A DNA stretch of 64,000 nucleotides from an uncultured Buttiauxella sp. (GTDB lineage Bacteria > Pseudomonadota > Gammaproteobacteria > Enterobacterales > Enterobacteriaceae): positions 62,001 through 126,000 of the forward strand of contig CAMLJN010000007.1 of the NCBI GenBank assembly GCA_946480445.1, given 5' to 3'. This document shows, piece after piece, positions 55,141-62,574 of this stretch; the stretch's first letter is position 1; each line of letters opens with the position of its first letter. Both the position numbers and the translations under genes were made by a program. The notes under the pieces are model-generated. The model was not told where the DNA came from, did not search any database, and saw only the letters and a list, made by a program, of their open reading frames with translations.

Positions 55141-55185
55141 GGGTTGTTATGACTTGCCCGGGTCAGCCGGTTGCCCTGCAAGCCA

Positions 55186-55689
55186 TTAACTAAAGTCGGA
55201 CTCCAGTTGTCCGGCGAAGCCCTCCAGAACTTCCAGAAACGGCGCGTAAAGCGTTGGATGTTTCTCTCTGATAAACGTCCCCAGCATCTGAACGACTTCC
55301 AGCGCAGTGGCCAGCCGGTCGGTCTCCGGCAGTATTTTTTTACTGGAGGCCACCGCTTTGCTGAGGCTGTCCGACAGGCTGGCCAGCAGCTCGACGGACT
55401 GCTTGGGAGGTATGTCCGGGTTCTGGTTGATTAGCTCCAGTGTTGACTGGCACTTAATTACCAGGCTAATGAGGACGGTTCTGGCCACGTTCTCCAGACC
55501 GTTCCCTGCGAGCGTGTGGGCTGCCCGGAGCTTGTCCCAGTCGTCGCCCGCTTTGGCGGCCTGCATCTTCCAGCGCCGTGCGGTGTCATACGGGACAGAA
55601 CAGCGCATAGCCGCCATCTCCAGCGTGAGCTGGTCAAAAATATAACCGCTGCGGACTTTGTCCTTTTCTTCTTGCGGCCTTGCCATCAT
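55186..55689 (-). CDS. DUF1804 protein, Mu gp27-like small terminase
   Basis: A 167-residue protein of the DUF1804 family, the Mu gp27-type DNA-recognition subunit of the packaging enzyme. MARPQEEKDKVRSGYIFDQL and MRCSVPYDTARRWKMQAAKA (the HTH) mark the N-terminus; the C-terminal half is helical. ATG 55689 has AAAGGACG upstream; the extra N-terminal residues reached from 55716 overlap the spanin gene and are unlikely. Confidence 0.9.
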   Translation of the reverse strand: MMARPQEEKDKVRSGYIFDQLTLEMAAMRCSVPYDTARRWKMQAAKAGDDWDKLRAAHTLAGNGLENVARTVLISLVIKCQSTLELINQNPDIPPKQSVELLASLSDSLSKAVASSKKILPETDRLATALEVVQMLGTFIREKHPTLYAPFLEVLEGFAGQLESDFS

Positions 55690-56036
55690 TCGTCCTTTTT
55701 GTTCAACAGGCTGCACTCAGGGGGCGGGGGCAGTGTCTGGCCGTTTTTCCCGCTGACCCTGAGTTGTTCAATCTGTCGGATTAGTGCCTTGTCACAGTTT
55801 CCCTGTCGGATTGTCTCCAACAGTCCGACGTTCCAGAGAAGTGACTCCCCCCAGCTGAGCCGCCCCGGGTCATCGCCCGGGAGCGGCGGCAGGCGTGACG
55901 CCGTCAGATTTGCGGGCATCACCTGATAAGACGGCGGCGCGGCTTTCGTTAGCGAGTTGCCACAACCGGCCAGCGCTGGCATCAGGAACAGGCTGGCCCG
56001 CGCAAGGTTCCTTAATAATTTCTTTGCGGATCTCAA
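55686..56036 (-). CDS. Rz1-like outer spanin lipoprotein
   Basis: A 116-residue lipoprotein with a signal peptide ending in the lipobox LAGC (MRSAKKLLRNLARASLFLMP then ALAGCGNSL) and a proline-rich mature part (RLPPLPGD; LPPPPECS). It starts inside the Rz gene in another frame, the classic nested i-/o-spanin arrangement that joins inner and outer membrane in the last step of lysis. It is longer than lambda Rz1 and extends well past the Rz stop. Confidence 0.85.
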   Translation of the reverse strand: MRSAKKLLRNLARASLFLMPALAGCGNSLTKAAPPSYQVMPANLTASRLPPLPGDDPGRLSWGESLLWNVGLLETIRQGNCDKALIRQIEQLRVSGKNGQTLPPPPECSLLNKKDE

Positions 56037-56259
56037 TTTTCGTTTTCTCCTGATTCGCCGTTCCCTGCTGGCTATAGCGAAGCCCCAGAAGGCCCACGGC
56101 GGCCTCCGCGTTGTGCTGCCTCTGGCTGGTTTCCAGCTGGTTGCTCAGCGTTCTGGTATTCTCCGTCAGCGTGTCGACGGCTTTACTAAGAGACAGATAG
56201 CTGTCCACCGCGAGCCACCCCGCCCCGAGCGCAGCCAGTACCGCCAGAATCTTGATCAC
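55870..56259 (-). CDS. Rz-like inner spanin
   Basis: A 129-residue inner-membrane spanin: an N-terminal membrane anchor (MIKILAVLAALGAGWLAVDS) and a periplasmic coiled coil (AVDTLTENTRTLSNQLETSQ). Its downstream half overlaps the Rz1-like gene in a different frame. It follows the endolysin gene with a 4-nt overlap, completing the holin-endolysin-spanin cassette. Confidence 0.88.
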   Translation of the reverse strand: MIKILAVLAALGAGWLAVDSYLSLSKAVDTLTENTRTLSNQLETSQRQHNAEAAVGLLGLRYSQQGTANQEKTKIEIRKEIIKEPCAGQPVPDASAGRLWQLANESRAAVLSGDARKSDGVTPAAAPGR

Positions 56260-56651
56260 GCCGGATAGTCCTTATGCGGTAACTGGAAATGCGGGCCATC
56301 TTTGAGCGTGGTCCAGTTGCCACCCCATTCGACAGGAATGGCCAGCTCGTCGCTGGCTGCTTTAAATGCTTCAGCAATCTGGCGGTAATACGTCATATCC
56401 CATGACCCAGCCGGGGTTGGGTAGGCGTACACGTCGACAGCGTGGCCAGTCAGGTGGCGACTGTTCATCGTCTGAGATTTGCCTTCGGCGACGAGCTGCT
56501 TCTGGCGCTCCTGAGTGCGAAGACCTTCAGTGATGCCAAAATCAACTGGCGATAACTGAAGGGCGCGGCGGGCTAGTTTTACCAAGTCAGGATTGACGCC
56601 CTTCAGGCGGTCTTCGCTGCGCTGGCTGAACTTAAAATTATTCTTTTCCAT
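56256..56651 (-). CDS. Endolysin, M15-family L-Ala-D-Glu peptidase
   Basis: A 131-residue peptidase of the M15C family that cuts the peptide cross-link of murein. The metal site is visible in SRHLTGHAVDVYAY (His and Asp ligands) and HFQLPHKDYP (third ligand). FGITEGLRTQERQKQLVAEG is the substrate-side loop. I start it at ATG 56651 (MEKNNFKFS); ATG 56675 would lie further inside the holin gene. Confidence 0.93.
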   Translation of the reverse strand: MEKNNFKFSQRSEDRLKGVNPDLVKLARRALQLSPVDFGITEGLRTQERQKQLVAEGKSQTMNSRHLTGHAVDVYAYPTPAGSWDMTYYRQIAEAFKAASDELAIPVEWGGNWTTLKDGPHFQLPHKDYPA

Positions 56652-56976
56652 CGTTTTCCCCTTGCTGTGAGCCACTTACGCGGCGATTAACTAACGTGTT
56701 CGCCATGTCACGCAGCTTGTCCGCCCCGAGGAATCCGACAACCCCGCCGACAAGCGAGGAGGCATTAGCGGGAAGGCCGAAATGAGTCATCAGGCCCGAC
56801 AGGCTCATTCCGATAATTCCGCAGACGATGGCGCTGGTGATGGTGTATTTCTTCGGTTTACCGTCTTTAATGCTCATCATCGACGACACTCCAATAGCAG
56901 CCAGACCGGCATAAATTGCGGGCGCATTTTCAGCGATCCATTTCAATGAAATCTCCCAGAATCCCTGTCCGTTCAT
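56638..56976 (-). CDS. Holin
   Basis: A 112-residue membrane protein with three hydrophobic stretches (near residues 16-33, APAIYAGLAAIGVSSM; 44-63, ITSAIVCGIIGMSLSGLM; and 70-85, ASSLVGGVVGFLGAD) and a hydrophilic charged C-terminus, as expected of a class I-like holin. It is the first gene of the lysis cassette and lies 80 nt downstream of a late-control dyad. Confidence 0.85.
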   Translation of the reverse strand: MNGQGFWEISLKWIAENAPAIYAGLAAIGVSSMMSIKDGKPKKYTITSAIVCGIIGMSLSGLMTHFGLPANASSLVGGVVGFLGADKLRDMANTLVNRRVSGSQQGENDGKE

Positions 56977-57055
56977 GCGTTATCTCGGGATAGTTTCGGG
57001 TGACAAAAAAGCCACGTTAACAAGTGGGGATATTGTGAAATTTAAAGGGGATAAC

Positions 57056-57077
57056 GAGCGGCTGAGGGGGTTCAGCG
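57056..57077 (-). promoter_or_regulatory. Candidate late-control dyad upstream of the lysis cassette
   Basis: GCTGA-N6-TCAGC on the minus strand, 80 nt upstream of the holin ATG and 63 nt downstream of a terminator, matching the placement of the Mu late promoter Plys. TTTAAATTT starts 14 nt after the dyad and could be the -10 region. Confidence 0.6.
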
Positions 57078-57140
57078 CATCAGGTACAGGGGGGAAAGAG
57101 AGAGAATATTACGGAAGATTTTTGGAAAAAAGTCCAGAAG

Positions 57141-57161
57141 AAAACGCCCCCGAAAGGGGCG
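57141..57161 (-). terminator. Intrinsic terminator after the middle genes
   Basis: CGCCCC and GGGGCG form a 6-bp GC stem with loop CGAAA; on the minus strand it is followed by TTTTCTT. It lies directly downstream of the secreted-protein gene and ends the middle transcript that includes the activator gene. Confidence 0.8.
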
Positions 57162-57166
57162 CTCAT

Positions 57167-57589
57167 TTATAGATCAAGGACTGCCAGTCCTTCGTTTTTA
57201 TCCTGGCTATCTGCCCCATTAATCTGATCCAGACAATCTCTTTCACTGGCGCGGTATGTATCAAAATTTAATTTTTGATTGCTGTTCTGGGTAGTTAGGG
57301 CGTCTATATAACCATATAAGCTATCCACTAAAGCACCGCAGCGACCATAGGGTTTATCAAAAACGCCGCCCAGCGGTAACGCTGTTTCTTTGAGCTGAGC
57401 TATCCGTAAATTTAGATTACGCTTTTCAAGCGTTGGATTTGCAGCTTTTTCGATTTCCCTTGCCTCTGTAGCTATCTGGTTAGCTGTCTTTGATACACTT
57501 ATTGCAAGCAGCTTAAGGTCATTATTTGCTAACAGGTTAGAACTAAAACTGATAGCTGTAATTGCGATTACAATCCTCAACATTTTCAT
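57167..57589 (-). CDS. Exported phage protein of unknown function
   Basis: A 140-residue protein with a signal peptide (MKMLRIVIAITAISFSSNLL, cut near LA-NN), a helical mature part and two cysteines (YGRCGAL and ERDCLDQ). It is AT-richer than its neighbours. It lies between the Mor/C activator and the lysis genes and is followed by a terminator, so it would be made with the middle transcript. An exported accessory protein at this place could alter superinfection or lysis timing; no homologue is known to me. Confidence 0.7.
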   Translation of the reverse strand: MKMLRIVIAITAISFSSNLLANNDLKLLAISVSKTANQIATEAREIEKAANPTLEKRNLNLRIAQLKETALPLGGVFDKPYGRCGALVDSLYGYIDALTTQNSNQKLNFDTYRASERDCLDQINGADSQDKNEGLAVLDL

Positions 57590-57606
57590 TTATTTAATTC
57601 CATTAA

Positions 57607-58065
57607 TTAAAATAATTGCTCTTGATTTGGCAAATTATCAGCACCTTTACGACCTAACAATTCCCAGCCTAACCGGTCACTAATCCCAAACTGAGGGCAT
57701 AATACGGCCATTGCTTGGCGAATGGATAGACCCATTTCCTGACGTTCCGCCATTGCTGCAACAAATCTAGCATTTCGAAGTTTTCGCAAAGCCGTATCAC
57801 AGCGCGGGATGTAGAACTGGTCAGCGCCCAGATACGCGATCAACTTACCGGACTCTTCCTCGCTCAGCACTTCGCGCAGGAGAGCATGGACGCCGCCAGT
57901 TCGCTCACGGGCTGCGCCGCTTTTAGCTGCCAGCGTCACACCGCCGAAACGGTTAATTAGCCGGGTGGTTGCGGCATAGCCCAGAACGTGGATCAATGCT
58001 TTGGCTGATTCGGGCAGAAGGTTCTCCAGCTGCGCCAGCTCGTCGTGGTTAACGGTGATTTTCAC
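57607..58065 (-). CDS. mor: Mor/C-family transcription activator
   Basis: A 152-residue activator of the Mor/C family, which in Mu switches on middle (Mor) and late (C) genes. The dimerisation part (NHDELAQLENLLPESAKALI then HVLGYAATTRLINRFGGVTL) is followed by a C-terminal HTH-type region (LSIRQAMAVLCPQFGISDRL). GTG 58065 is chosen inside the end of gemA; an earlier ATG at 58089 would overlap more. Only one gene of this family is visible, so it may do the job of both Mor and C. The dyads at 37,174, 49,243 and 57,056 are its candidate sites. Confidence 0.88.
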   Translation of the reverse strand: MKITVNHDELAQLENLLPESAKALIHVLGYAATTRLINRFGGVTLAAKSGAARERTGGVHALLREVLSEEESGKLIAYLGADQFYIPRCDTALRKLRNARFVAAMAERQEMGLSIRQAMAVLCPQFGISDRLGWELLGRKGADNLPNQEQLF

Positions 58066-58468
58066 GTTTTGCCCTCCGCTTCGCGTCATAGTCCAGCGCC
58101 TGCATCAGCCTGGTGAGTTCTTCAGTCGTCAGCCAGTCTACGCGCTCACGTTTAAACATCCGTTTAGCCATGCCCTCGGCATAGCTCCACGGACGACCCG
58201 CGTCAGCCAGCTGAGCCTCGACCTTGCTCAGCATCCCCTCGCGCGTCTTTGGGACCGAAGGGCGGCGGCCATACTTCCGGGACTGGCGGGGGAATCCCGC
58301 CGTGTGCATGTATTCTTTTACGGTCTGGAGTTCTTCCAGGCTGCAACGGGTCGCGCTGTTCTTCCCGGTTAGTCGGGCTAGGGTTGCGCGATAGGTTGCA
58401 TCATCCCAGCCGAGAAAGGCCTGACCGGCTTTAATGGCCCCGATCAGCTTTTTGGCATTAGGCGTCAT
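58049..58468 (-). CDS. gemA: GemA/Mu gp16-like regulatory protein (DUF1018)
   Basis: A 139-residue protein of the DUF1018 family: KLIGAIKAGQAFLGWDDATY, CSLEELQTVKEYMHTAGFPR and WSYAEGMAKRMFKRERVDWL are the typical blocks. In Mu, GemA alters host gene expression and DNA supercoiling. ATG 58468 (MTPNAKK) is the likely start, overlapping the previous gene by 11 nt. Its end overlaps the activator gene by 17 nt. Confidence 0.9.
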   Translation of the reverse strand: MTPNAKKLIGAIKAGQAFLGWDDATYRATLARLTGKNSATRCSLEELQTVKEYMHTAGFPRQSRKYGRRPSVPKTREGMLSKVEAQLADAGRPWSYAEGMAKRMFKRERVDWLTTEELTRLMQALDYDAKRRAKRENHR

Positions 58469-58751
58469 CGCTTGCCCCTTTGATGTTGCTGCCATCATCT
58501 GACTTTTTATAAATAATGACCGCCCACTGGTCCTTTGTTGTAAGCGTCAACGTCTCATTGTGTTGAATAGGATGTTCCGCCAGTATCATGGACACAGCTG
58601 CATTGACGCGGCTTTTAGGAGTCCGCCGCAGAACCACCCGAAGAAACAGACCTGTTATCCATGCCCCGGTTTTACTGGCCATGTAGATCCAGATAACGGC
58701 TATCTGACCTATGAAACACCAGTCCAGAGCGCTGTAGTTAGCTGAAGTCAT
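58458..58751 (-). CDS. Phage membrane protein of unknown function
   Basis: A 97-residue protein with two hydrophobic segments (ALDWCFIGQIAVIWIYMAS and AWITGLFLRVVL) and a basic linker (RRTPKSR), then a polar C-terminus. No family is recognised. It starts with a 4-nt overlap (ATGA) to the gene before and overlaps gemA, so it belongs to the early operon. Confidence 0.7.
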   Translation of the reverse strand: MTSANYSALDWCFIGQIAVIWIYMASKTGAWITGLFLRVVLRRTPKSRVNAAVSMILAEHPIQHNETLTLTTKDQWAVIIYKKSDDGSNIKGASDDA

Positions 58752-58966
58752 TTAGCGAGTCTCCATTTTGTTTTGTAACGCACGATAGCCTGTTTCATTT
58801 CCCGCTTATCGCCCGCCTTGTGAATCGCATGGCCAGCGACGTCGTAAAATTTGAGGCCAGCGCTCCCGGGGTACTCCGGGACCTCCACGGCGGTGGCCAG
58901 ATTGCTGAAGGTATAAACGCGGGTTTTGCCGTTGTCGCGGTATTCACAGCCCTTAACGATGATCAT
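58748..58966 (-). CDS. Small early phage protein
   Basis: A 72-residue basic protein, probably beta-rich (CEYRDNGKTRVYTFSNLATA; LKFYDVAGHAIHKAG). Its family is unknown to me. It overlaps the DUF2786-type gene by 14 nt and the membrane-protein gene by 4 nt, so it is well embedded in the early operon and likely real. Confidence 0.7.
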   Translation of the reverse strand: MIIVKGCEYRDNGKTRVYTFSNLATAVEVPEYPGSAGLKFYDVAGHAIHKAGDKREMKQAIVRYKTKWRLAK

Positions 58967-60125
58967 GTTCTGCGCCTCCCTTGCTGTTTTCCCAGTGGAT
59001 CAGTGACCCCTTCAGCTTTGGGCTACGCTCGACAGCAGCCCGAAACGCATCCACGGTCTGGAACATCAGGATCGGAATCCGGTTGCGCAGGATGCGGTCG
59101 AACTCCATTACCGCGCCTTTGCTGCTTTGCCAGCCGTCCAACATGTAGAGCGCGTCGACGTGCTCAATCCATCCCAGCGTAATGGCCATGTAGTGGGCGT
59201 GTGTCCAGCCGTTCGGCAGCGTGGCCGGGTTGTAAACGGTGTGTCCTTCGCTGCGCAGCTGCTCCGCCACTTCATTAAATAAAGGGCGGTTAAAATGCGG
59301 GATACCCGTCATCGGGCCGGAGACCATGACACGCAGGCCCGGGCCGGGAACGAGTAGCGCAGGAACGGCAGGCGGGAGATTTTCCCGCTGTAGTCTGAGC
59401 GACTTCACAGGCCCCCCCCCGAGCATCTTCGTTTCACTGGCTGCACCGTTAACGCCGTGGCTGAGCTGCGCCTGTCTGCCGGAGAGATACCCGACGGTCC
59501 TGGCAATATCGCCACCGCTGGCTTTGCGAGCCTCTCGGCATTTTCCGGCTTCCAGTCCGCTGGCAAGCTGGCGTTCGCGGTACAGTTCCATGAGCGTGGT
59601 TTCGGACTCTGTGGGGACCAGCTCCGCGACGATATGCCAGACACCGCTGGCCCAGCCCTCACAGAACTGGTCCGCCTTCGCGGTGCGGTTTGCTGGCTTG
59701 GTGTTTTTGTGCAGTCCGCCAATAAACTCTTTACGGGCGGCGGTCATCTGGCGCGCCAGAACGTCGAAGGCATAGGCGGCAATCTGAGGACGAGTGTCGG
59801 GGCCGTAGAACGTAACGACACGGCGGGGAGAATTATAAAAATACTTGCCCTCGCGCCAGCTGAAGAACGCCTGAACGCCGAACGCGCGTTTAATCACCTC
59901 GACAAGATAAACGAGATATTTAGGCGGCGTCTGGGCGTGGTTTGGTGAGCCTTTACTGCTTGCCTCGCTGATATTGGTAAATTCCGCCTCCAGCTCTGTG
60001 ACGTTGTGCTCACGCATCAGGTTCTGCGCCTGACGCAGCGCGGCGGCGGCCTCGTTGGTGTTGGTTGCCTTACGGGCCAGATTCAGCAGCTTTTTAATTT
60101 TGGCGAGATATTTTTCCTTATTCAT
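58953..60125 (-). CDS. DUF2786 - DUF4406 fusion protein with internal G9 tract
   Basis: A 390-residue protein from ATG 60125. Residues 1-about 40 are a DUF2786 domain (IKKLLNLARKATNTNEAAAA) followed by its usual long helical/zinc-like partner region (about 60-220). The C-terminal part from about residue 275 (LRVMVSGPMTGIPHFNRPLF...AVMEFDRI) is a DUF4406 domain, related to nucleoside deoxyribosyltransferases. The two parts meet at LGGGPVK, where the minus strand has nine consecutive G (59412-59420). Loss of one G gives an immediate stop, so slippage would produce the DUF2786 part alone. Confidence 0.8.
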   Translation of the reverse strand: MNKEKYLAKIKKLLNLARKATNTNEAAAALRQAQNLMREHNVTELEAEFTNISEASSKGSPNHAQTPPKYLVYLVEVIKRAFGVQAFFSWREGKYFYNSPRRVVTFYGPDTRPQIAAYAFDVLARQMTAARKEFIGGLHKNTKPANRTAKADQFCEGWASGVWHIVAELVPTESETTLMELYRERQLASGLEAGKCREARKASGGDIARTVGYLSGRQAQLSHGVNGAASETKMLGGGPVKSLRLQRENLPPAVPALLVPGPGLRVMVSGPMTGIPHFNRPLFNEVAEQLRSEGHTVYNPATLPNGWTHAHYMAITLGWIEHVDALYMLDGWQSSKGAVMEFDRILRNRIPILMFQTVDAFRAAVERSPKLKGSLIHWENSKGGAEHDHR

Positions 60126-60303
60126 CAGCGGCCACCATTTCGTCAATTGATACGAATTGATTGAACGTTGTTTCGCAAAAATGGCACTTAACAACGATGT
60201 CAATTTTTTGGGTGTCATGAGCTGCGGCCTCTGCGCTCAGCTCAAGCGTGGCGCTGTGTTCACAGCGAGGACAGGTTGAATCAAGCAATATATTCATAAT
60301 CAA
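60118..60303 (-). CDS. Small zinc-ribbon-like phage protein
   Basis: A 61-residue protein with two CxxC pairs (STCPRCEHS and VKCHFCETT), a typical zinc ribbon layout. Function is unknown. Its stop overlaps the start of the DUF2786-type gene by 8 nt. Confidence 0.75.
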   Translation of the reverse strand: MIMNILLDSTCPRCEHSATLELSAEAAAHDTQKIDIVVKCHFCETTFNQFVSIDEMVAADE

Positions 60304-60314
60304 ATTCCTGAAAT

Positions 60315-60348
60315 TTGGCGTAAGCCAGCCCCGGCGGGTTTACGCCAA
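60315..60348. repeat. 9-bp inverted repeat in the early operon
   Basis: TTGGCGTAA and TTACGCCAA are separated by 16 nt including CCGGCGGG. On the minus strand the stem is followed by ATTT, so it could be a weak terminator or attenuator between two small early genes, or an operator. Confidence 0.5.
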
Positions 60349-60377
60349 TATTTAAAAGAGATTTAAAAACTAATTAA

Positions 60378-60581
60378 TCAGCCAGCTTTTCGAAGTGTTT
60401 CCACTTTTACGAAATACGGTTCCCGATTAATTTCCACTACACAACCGCATTTAAAATCCTGGGCCTTTGCGACCGTCCTCACCGTATGGCCACCGCGCAG
60501 AGCCGGGTGGGCTGTGTGGATGAAGACTGTCCCTATAGGGTGGGCCTTGTTGAACGCTTCAGCATCCATAAAAATAGTCAT
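60378..60581 (-). CDS. Small early phage protein
   Basis: A 67-residue protein with a beta-rich SH3-like look (GTVFIHTAHPALRGGHTVRT; CGCVVEINREPYFVKVETL). No known family. It overlaps the small basic frame upstream (60559-60696) by 23 nt and ends 30 nt before the inverted repeat. Confidence 0.7.
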   Translation of the reverse strand: MTIFMDAEAFNKAHPIGTVFIHTAHPALRGGHTVRTVAKAQDFKCGCVVEINREPYFVKVETLRKAG

Positions 60582-60696
60582 TCCTTTTTAAGTGTCTGTT
60601 CAGACGCCACCGGGCCAGATAATCGCACTCATACCAGCGGCGCGTCAGCCCGTAAAACGCCATCCAGCGCGACAAAATTTCGCCTTTGGCCTTCAT
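60559..60696 (-). CDS. Short basic phage protein
   Basis: A 45-residue frame: ATG 60696 directly abuts the TAA of the DUF3164 gene (TTTAAATG) and has AGGGAT upstream. The product starts MKAKGEILSRWMAFYGLTRR and is rich in Arg and Trp. It overlaps the next gene by 23 nt. Its exact fit between two genes supports it; function unknown. Confidence 0.6.
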   Translation of the reverse strand: MKAKGEILSRWMAFYGLTRRWYECDYLARWRLNRHLKRNDYFYGC

Positions 60697-61353
60697 TTAA
60701 ATCCCTGCCATATCCAGCGGAATTGCGCGGTATTCGTCGGAGTCGCCGACACGCTCATAAACGCGAATATAAGACTTGGTTCCGACAACCTGAACAGACT
60801 CACTAATAGCCGTCATCGCGTTCTGCCAGCGCTCGTCGCTGATTTCCAGACGGCGCAGGGCCAGAACGCGCCAGGTCTTGATATTGCCTTCCGAATCACT
60901 GGCGAACGCCTCATTAATCAGGGCGTGAATCTCCGGGCTTGCGCCTTTGGTCCAGTCGGCCAGACACTCGTCAATAAGGGTTTTAGCGGCCTGCAAACGC
61001 TCGTCAAATTTGATGTTTTCAGCCATCTGACGCTGGATTTTGAAGCGTCCGTCATATGTGAATAGGGTCACGTTACCCTTGGCTCCGCCAGTCTTCGCGC
61101 CGTACTTCTCCGCCGACAAGTCTACGAACGCCTGAATATCGGCGATGGCGCGTTCCTTCAGTTCGCGTAAAGCGCTGGACACGCTAATCGCCAGTTCCAC
61201 CAGTTCCCCGACCAGTGCGTCGCGGTCCTGGTCGATTGGCTTCACCAGGCTGACAGGCGTCAGAACGCCGCGAGCATCGGTCCAGTAGCCTTCCGGGGCC
61301 TGCACGGTGGTGTATTGCTTAACTGCTTTTACTTCGCTGTTTTGAGTAGTCAT
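60697..61353 (-). CDS. DUF3164 family phage protein
   Basis: A 218-residue protein of the DUF3164 family, common in the early region of Mu-like phages; function unknown. Typical blocks are APEGYWTDARGVLTPVSLVK near residue 20, GNVTLFTYDGRFKIQRQMAE near 95 and TWRVLALRRLEISDERWQNA near 160. ATG 61353 has GGAG 10 nt upstream; ATG 61368 (MELNV) is possible but has a weaker site. Confidence 0.88.
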   Translation of the reverse strand: MTTQNSEVKAVKQYTTVQAPEGYWTDARGVLTPVSLVKPIDQDRDALVGELVELAISVSSALRELKERAIADIQAFVDLSAEKYGAKTGGAKGNVTLFTYDGRFKIQRQMAENIKFDERLQAAKTLIDECLADWTKGASPEIHALINEAFASDSEGNIKTWRVLALRRLEISDERWQNAMTAISESVQVVGTKSYIRVYERVGDSDEYRAIPLDMAGI

Positions 61354-61381
61354 AACGTTTAACTCCATCTTGGTTTTAGGT

Positions 61382-61666
61382 TTAGTGAAAAGATTCTGAC
61401 CAGACGACCTTACAGCCGCCGGTGTGATACTGGCCCTGACGGTATCGACCCGATACGCCACAGCCGAACTCCAGATAAGCCGCGCGGCCTTCATGAATCA
61501 GGGCGTCGCTATAGCCGCAGCGCTCAATACGAATCACCGGCTTGCCCCCGACCAGCGTCACGGTCTTGACCGCCACACTGTGAGCGCTGAGCGCCTTAAT
61601 CACCGCGCTGGCGCAATCCATCGCCCTGATTAAATCCATTGCTTTAGCTTTTTTGTTCCCGACCAT
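61382..61666 (-). CDS. Small early phage protein
   Basis: A 94-residue protein: KAKAMDLIRAMDCASAVIKA is helical, and VKTVTLVGGKPVIRIERCGY begins a beta part with two or three Cys. No family known to me. It starts 9 nt after the B gene, in the early operon. Confidence 0.7.
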   Translation of the reverse strand: MVGNKKAKAMDLIRAMDCASAVIKALSAHSVAVKTVTLVGGKPVIRIERCGYSDALIHEGRAAYLEFGCGVSGRYRQGQYHTGGCKVVWSESFH

Positions 61667-61675
61667 GATGGCCCC

Positions 61676-62563
61676 CTAGTTAATAAGCATTTCTGAGAAG
61701 TGACGGACCGCGCCAGCATCCACCGGCGCGTTATTCAGCAGGCTGTAGCGGTGGACGCCGCGCAGCAGCTTAAAGAGTCGGCGGGCGTTACCGCGTGACG
61801 CGTTGAACAGGGCATCCCCGACAGTCGGGTCCTGTGCATCGCTTAGGACGCTGGTTGCTATCGCGTCGATGTCTTCACGCGGCAGCACTTCCCCCAGCGC
61901 CAGCGCGAAGCCCACGCGGGAGTAAAGCTGTTTAAACTCGCCGCGCTTGCCCTTCAGGTTGACGATAAGACGTGGCATCCCTGCCAGAACGACTCCAATC
62001 CCCGATTTATCATGAATGCGGCGTATTACTTCCAGCGCCCGGTGTGGGAGGTTCTCCGCCTCGTCGATTAAAAGGATCCGCCCTGAATCACGTAATGCGT
62101 TAACGATGGCATCGCTCAGTTCGTGCATGTTGCCGCGACGGTTCAGCCCCAGCTTGTTACAGAGTTCTTCCAGAACGACGCGGGCGGTGTAGCCCGGATC
62201 CGCTTCCAGCAAAATCGCGGTGCGGTTCTCGCTGGCGTACTGGCGCATAACCATAGTTTTTCCCATTCCTGCGTCGCCATAAATGACGTTTATATCGCCG
62301 TCCATATGCGCCATTTTGATGACTTCCAGACACTTGCTGGCGGTGTAGGTGCGAATGAAAGAGACGGCCAGTTTCTGGCTTTTCGCTTTCTCCGCTTCGC
62401 GGTTAATCAGCGCTGCAATATCACTTTCGAGGCTGGCCACGTCGCCGTCGTATTTGCCTTTGAGATAAAGGCTGATAACCGCCGGACTTTTACCAATCGC
62501 GCGGGCGACCTGAGTCTGGGACCATTTGCGCAGGGTCATGAGTTCGTTTAATTGAGCAATCAT
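61676..62563 (-). CDS. Mu B-like target DNA activator ATPase
   Basis: A 295-residue AAA+ ATPase of the MuB/IstB-like group that picks target DNA and stimulates the transposase. Residues 1-60 form an HTH (WSQTQVARAIGKSPAVISLYLK). Walker A is GDAGMGKT near residue 95 and Walker B is ILLIDEAE near 163; GIGVVLAGMPRL is sensor 1. It is 11 nt downstream of the transposase gene. Confidence 0.93.
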   Translation of the reverse strand: MIAQLNELMTLRKWSQTQVARAIGKSPAVISLYLKGKYDGDVASLESDIAALINREAEKAKSQKLAVSFIRTYTASKCLEVIKMAHMDGDINVIYGDAGMGKTMVMRQYASENRTAILLEADPGYTARVVLEELCNKLGLNRRGNMHELSDAIVNALRDSGRILLIDEAENLPHRALEVIRRIHDKSGIGVVLAGMPRLIVNLKGKRGEFKQLYSRVGFALALGEVLPREDIDAIATSVLSDAQDPTVGDALFNASRGNARRLFKLLRGVHRYSLLNNAPVDAGAVRHFSEMLIN

Positions 62564-62574
62564 AAAAACCTCGT

